DNA from: Acidiferrobacterales bacterium | GTDB lineage: Bacteria > Pseudomonadota > Gammaproteobacteria > Acidiferrobacterales > Sulfurifustaceae | Direction: 5' to 3' | DNA length: 45,003 nucleotides | NCBI GenBank assembly: GCA_919902925.1 | Contig: CAKKRZ010000020.1 | Span: 1 to 45,003, forward strand | Shown: positions 42,392-45,003 of the stretch, in pieces | Layout of the letters: each line of letters starts with the position of its first letter | Position numbering within the stretch: the stretch's first letter is position 1 | Position numbers and translations under genes: made by a program | The notes under the pieces: model-generated | Seen by the model: only the letters and a program-made list of their open reading frames with translations | Databases searched by the model: none | What the model was told of the DNA's origin: nothing

Positions 42392-45003
42392 ATGTTCTTT
42401 CGAATGCACCCACGCTTGCGGCTATTGGCCGCAGTTGCCAAACCGCGTTCTTCTATTATTCTGCTCCGCAAATTGATCTCTGCGGGTGTGTTGATTGCTG
42501 CGGTGCTGGTGTATTCACCATCATCGGAGGCTGATAATCGTTACACGATCTGGCGCTGGAATGGTTCTGTTGTTGAATACGTCAGTGGTACACAGGCGGA
42601 CGTACTCACTTCTGCCACGGACTGGGCCATAAAAACCGCTGAGGCAAATGTCGCTTTTCTGACGGGATGCAGTTACGCTAATTTTAGGTGCTATGTTTAC
42701 ACGATCGCGACCCCGGTAAGCTGTATATGGGGCGATGCAGGCACAATTGCGTGTTATACGTCGTATGACATACTCGATGTGAGTAGTGGTAGTGTCTACA
42801 ACATTGGTAACTCGCGCTTTACCAGCATTAGCTATTTTGGCGTTAATCATTCCCACAACAACCCCACCGTCGACAAAAACGCCGGCCCCCAGCAATGCGC
42901 CTACGGCAATCCCTGCAATCCCGCCAACGGCAACAAATACCAGGTCGAATCCGACTTCCGTGCGGGTAACGGATTACCTGCGATTACCCGTGCCTTCAAC
43001 AGCAGCTTGGTCCCCACCCAAAATTACGGCTGGGGCGTGGGTTGGTCCGGCGGTGAAATCCCGCGGCTGGAGATCGACGCCAATACCGTTACGGCCAGAA
43101 ATGGTTTAGGCCGAGGCGAAACATTCAATTGCACCGCTTCTCCCTGCGCCGGCAATGCCGATACCCACCTCACGCTGACCAAAGATGCGTCCGGTTACAC
43201 GCTGGCGATGCGCGACGGTCAGCGCGAAACCTACGACGTCAACGGTCGGCTGCTGACCCAGACGACGGCATCGGGCCAGACGACCACGTACACCTACGAT
43301 GCGGACGGTCGCCTCGCCACGATCAAAGGGCCCCACGGCCACACCCTGACTTATGCCTGGGATCCCGCGAGCGCCACGATCAAGAGCATCACGCTGCCGG
43401 ACAACACGACCATCGCCTACGGCTACACCATTGCCGGAGCCGGTCGCAACCTCACCAAGGTCACCCACCCCGACAACACCGCCCGCCTCTACCACTACGA
43501 GAACACCGCGTTCCCGAATCATTTAACTGGCATCTCCCTCGACAACGGCGCCGGCCAAGTACGTCGCCTCTCGACCTACGCCTACGACAGTACCGGCCGT
43601 GCCGTCCTCACCCAGCACGCCGACACCGGTGCGGGCCCGCAGGAGAAGTACAGCTTCACCTACAACTCCGCCACCCAGACCACCGTCACCGATGGCGCCG
43701 GCACGCAAGAGGTCCTGACCTTCGCCGAGACCCTCGGCGTCAAGAACCTCGTTTCCAAAGCCTGGCCCGACGGCAAGACCCTCACCCAGACCTTCGACGC
43801 CAACAACAACCTGACCTGCAAAAAGGATGAAGAGGACCGGGTTACCACCTACACCTACAACGCTGCCAACCAACGCACGAGCATGACCGAAGGGCAGGGC
43901 GGCACCTGCGCCGCGCCGACCGCGACGGCGGCCACCCGCACCTCCACCTATCAGTACGTCTCGACCACCCTCGACGCCCCGACGGTGATCGAATCCCCGT
44001 CCGTGGCTTCTGGTCAGGTGCGCCGCACCACGCTCACCTACGGCGACACCCGCTTCCCGACCCTGCCCACGGCCATCACCCAGAGCGGCTTCACGCCCTC
44101 GGGCTCTGCTGTCTCGCGCGCCGTCGGCCTCACCTACAACGCCTCCGGCCAGGTCGTGTCTCTGGATGGTCCGCGCACGGACGTCAACGACACCACCACC
44201 TTTACCTATTACGAATGCACCACCGGTGGCGCCTGCGGCCAGTTGAAGACCATTACCAACGCCCTGAACCAGACCACCACCTATAACACCTACGACGCCC
44301 ACGGCCGGGTCACGGAGATGACCGACCCCAATGGCCTGAAGACCGCCTACGCCTACGACTTACGAGGCCGGGTGCTCTCGGTCACCCAAACCCCCTCGGG
44401 CGGCACGGCCCGCACCACCCAGTATGCCTACGACGACAACGGCAACGTCACCGAGGTCACCGACCCCACAGGCCGCAAGCTCACCTACACCTACGACAAT
44501 GCCCAGTACCTCCGGACCGTCACCGACAACCTCGGCAACAAGGTCAGTTACAGCTACGACCTGCGCGGCAACCGCACCAAGGAAGAAGTCACCGATTCAA
44601 GTAACACCCTCGTGCGCACGATCGAGACCGCCTACGACCTCCGCAACCGGGTAAGCCAGATCAACACCGGCGGTTCCCTCACCACCCTCGTGCACGACGC
44701 CATCGGCAACCTGACCAAAACCACGCCCCCGAACCAGCAGGGCCAGGCCACGCCCAAGTCCACCATCCACACCTACGATGCCCTCAACCGCCTCACCCAG
44801 ACCCTCGACACCCTGGGCGGCACCACCACGCTCGCCCACACGCCGATCGACGCGCCCCAATCCGTCACCGCCCCGAACGCGGCCAATACCACCTACACGC
44901 ACGACGATCTCGGCCGGCGCCTCTCCGAAACCTCCCCCGACCGCGGCGCCACCGCCTACACCCACGACCCGGCCGGCAATGTCCTGACCCTCACCGACGC
45001 CCG
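42392..45003 (+). CDS. Secreted RHS/YD-repeat protein, 3' end beyond window
   Basis: The frame opens at ATG 42392 (AGGGGA upstream) and remains open to the window end, 870 complete codons, so it is missing from the ORF track, which lists only shadows here. A signal sequence (LISAGVLIAAVLVYSPSSEA) is followed by a unique Cys-containing region. An N-terminal RHS module (YQVESDFRAGNGLPAITRAF, YGWGVGWSGG) comes next, then many YD repeats (YTYDADGRLATI, YAYDLRGRVLSV, YAYDDNGNVTEV, YSYDLRGNRT, HTYDALNRLTQT, YTHDPAGNVLTL). RHS shells encapsulate variable C-terminal toxins or act as adhesion proteins; the C-terminal part is outside this window. The first about 480 bases are less GC-rich than the repeats, suggesting a chimeric gene. 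Confidence 0.93.
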   Translation, partial: MFFRMHPRLRLLAAVAKPRSSIILLRKLISAGVLIAAVLVYSPSSEADNRYTIWRWNGSVVEYVSGTQADVLTSATDWAIKTAEANVAFLTGCSYANFRCYVYTIATPVSCIWGDAGTIACYTSYDILDVSSGSVYNIGNSRFTSISYFGVNHSHNNPTVDKNAGPQQCAYGNPCNPANGNKYQVESDFRAGNGLPAITRAFNSSLVPTQNYGWGVGWSGGEIPRLEIDANTVTARNGLGRGETFNCTASPCAGNADTHLTLTKDASGYTLAMRDGQRETYDVNGRLLTQTTASGQTTTYTYDADGRLATIKGPHGHTLTYAWDPASATIKSITLPDNTTIAYGYTIAGAGRNLTKVTHPDNTARLYHYENTAFPNHLTGISLDNGAGQVRRLSTYAYDSTGRAVLTQHADTGAGPQEKYSFTYNSATQTTVTDGAGTQEVLTFAETLGVKNLVSKAWPDGKTLTQTFDANNNLTCKKDEEDRVTTYTYNAANQRTSMTEGQGGTCAAPTATAATRTSTYQYVSTTLDAPTVIESPSVASGQVRRTTLTYGDTRFPTLPTAITQSGFTPSGSAVSRAVGLTYNASGQVVSLDGPRTDVNDTTTFTYYECTTGGACGQLKTITNALNQTTTYNTYDAHGRVTEMTDPNGLKTAYAYDLRGRVLSVTQTPSGGTARTTQYAYDDNGNVTEVTDPTGRKLTYTYDNAQYLRTVTDNLGNKVSYSYDLRGNRTKEEVTDSSNTLVRTIETAYDLRNRVSQINTGGSLTTLVHDAIGNLTKTTPPNQQGQATPKSTIHTYDALNRLTQTLDTLGGTTTLAHTPIDAPQSVTAPNAANTTYTHDDLGRRLSETSPDRGATAYTHDPAGNVLTLTDA

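Noticed and set aside
43129-44302. ORFs on both strands inside the RHS region
   Set aside because: Frame shadows of the long open RHS frame, Arg/Pro- or Gly/Val-rich without domains.

Overview
The window is a compact, GC-rich stretch of bacterial chromosome with genes on both strands, operons joined by ATGA overlaps and seven tRNA genes. Gene content and order point to a gammaproteobacterium: clpX-lon-hupB-ppiD, mltD-gloB-yafS-rnhA-dnaQ and pncC-recA-recX-alaS-lysC-csrA are all gammaproteobacterial arrangements. A free-living, possibly chemolithotrophic or facultatively anaerobic lineage near Chromatiales is plausible, but this is inference; no 16S or metabolic marker is present.

Layout. 1-6.2 kb: protein quality control and nucleoid genes (clpX 3' part, lon behind a sigma32-like promoter, HU, tRNA-Val, tRNA-Asp, the PpiD periplasmic chaperone). 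6.2-13.7 kb: fabI on the minus strand, then a four-gene peptide ABC importer of Yej type whose binding protein carries a C-terminal membrane anchor. 13.7-19 kb: mltD and gloB (minus), then yafS-like methyltransferase, rnhA, a small membrane protein, a YiiX-like hydrolase and dnaQ (plus). 19-22.5 kb: a probably frameshifted secreted Cys protein, an ABC-2 exporter pair, a small conserved protein and a Sel1-repeat membrane protein. 22.5-30 kb: tRNA-Val (minus), gltX, tRNA-Ala, tRNA-Glu, two unknown small proteins, a Tat-exported FecR-domain protein (minus), a DinG/YoaA helicase, a secreted unknown, pgpA, a palindrome-rich element and a YbaK-like protein (minus). 30-32.2 kb: a GLG1-type Cys-rich protein behind an FNR/DNR-like box, a TauE/SafE permease and a secreted Sel1 protein (minus). 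32.3-39 kb: pncC, recA, recX (apparently with a CTG start), alaS, lysC, then csrA with a GGA-rich leader and a sigma54-like promoter. 39-39.4 kb: tRNA-Ser with a duplicated 3' end, tRNA-Arg.

39.4-45 kb is the accessory part. It holds a secreted protein made almost entirely of 12-residue Gly/Lys/Met repeats, followed by a two-gene translationally coupled unit: a single-pass membrane protein and an HTTM (vitamin K-dependent carboxylase-like) membrane protein fused to a DCC/DUF393 thiol-disulfide domain. This is the best candidate for an undescribed system. Last comes the start of a large secreted RHS/YD-repeat protein, open to the window end and absent from the ORF track because it has no stop codon here.

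Most of the window is housekeeping. The features most worth checking are the repeat protein plus HTTM/DCC unit, the csrA leader, the tRNA-Ser scar, the palindrome cluster downstream of pgpA, the frameshifted gene at 19.1 kb and the RHS protein.
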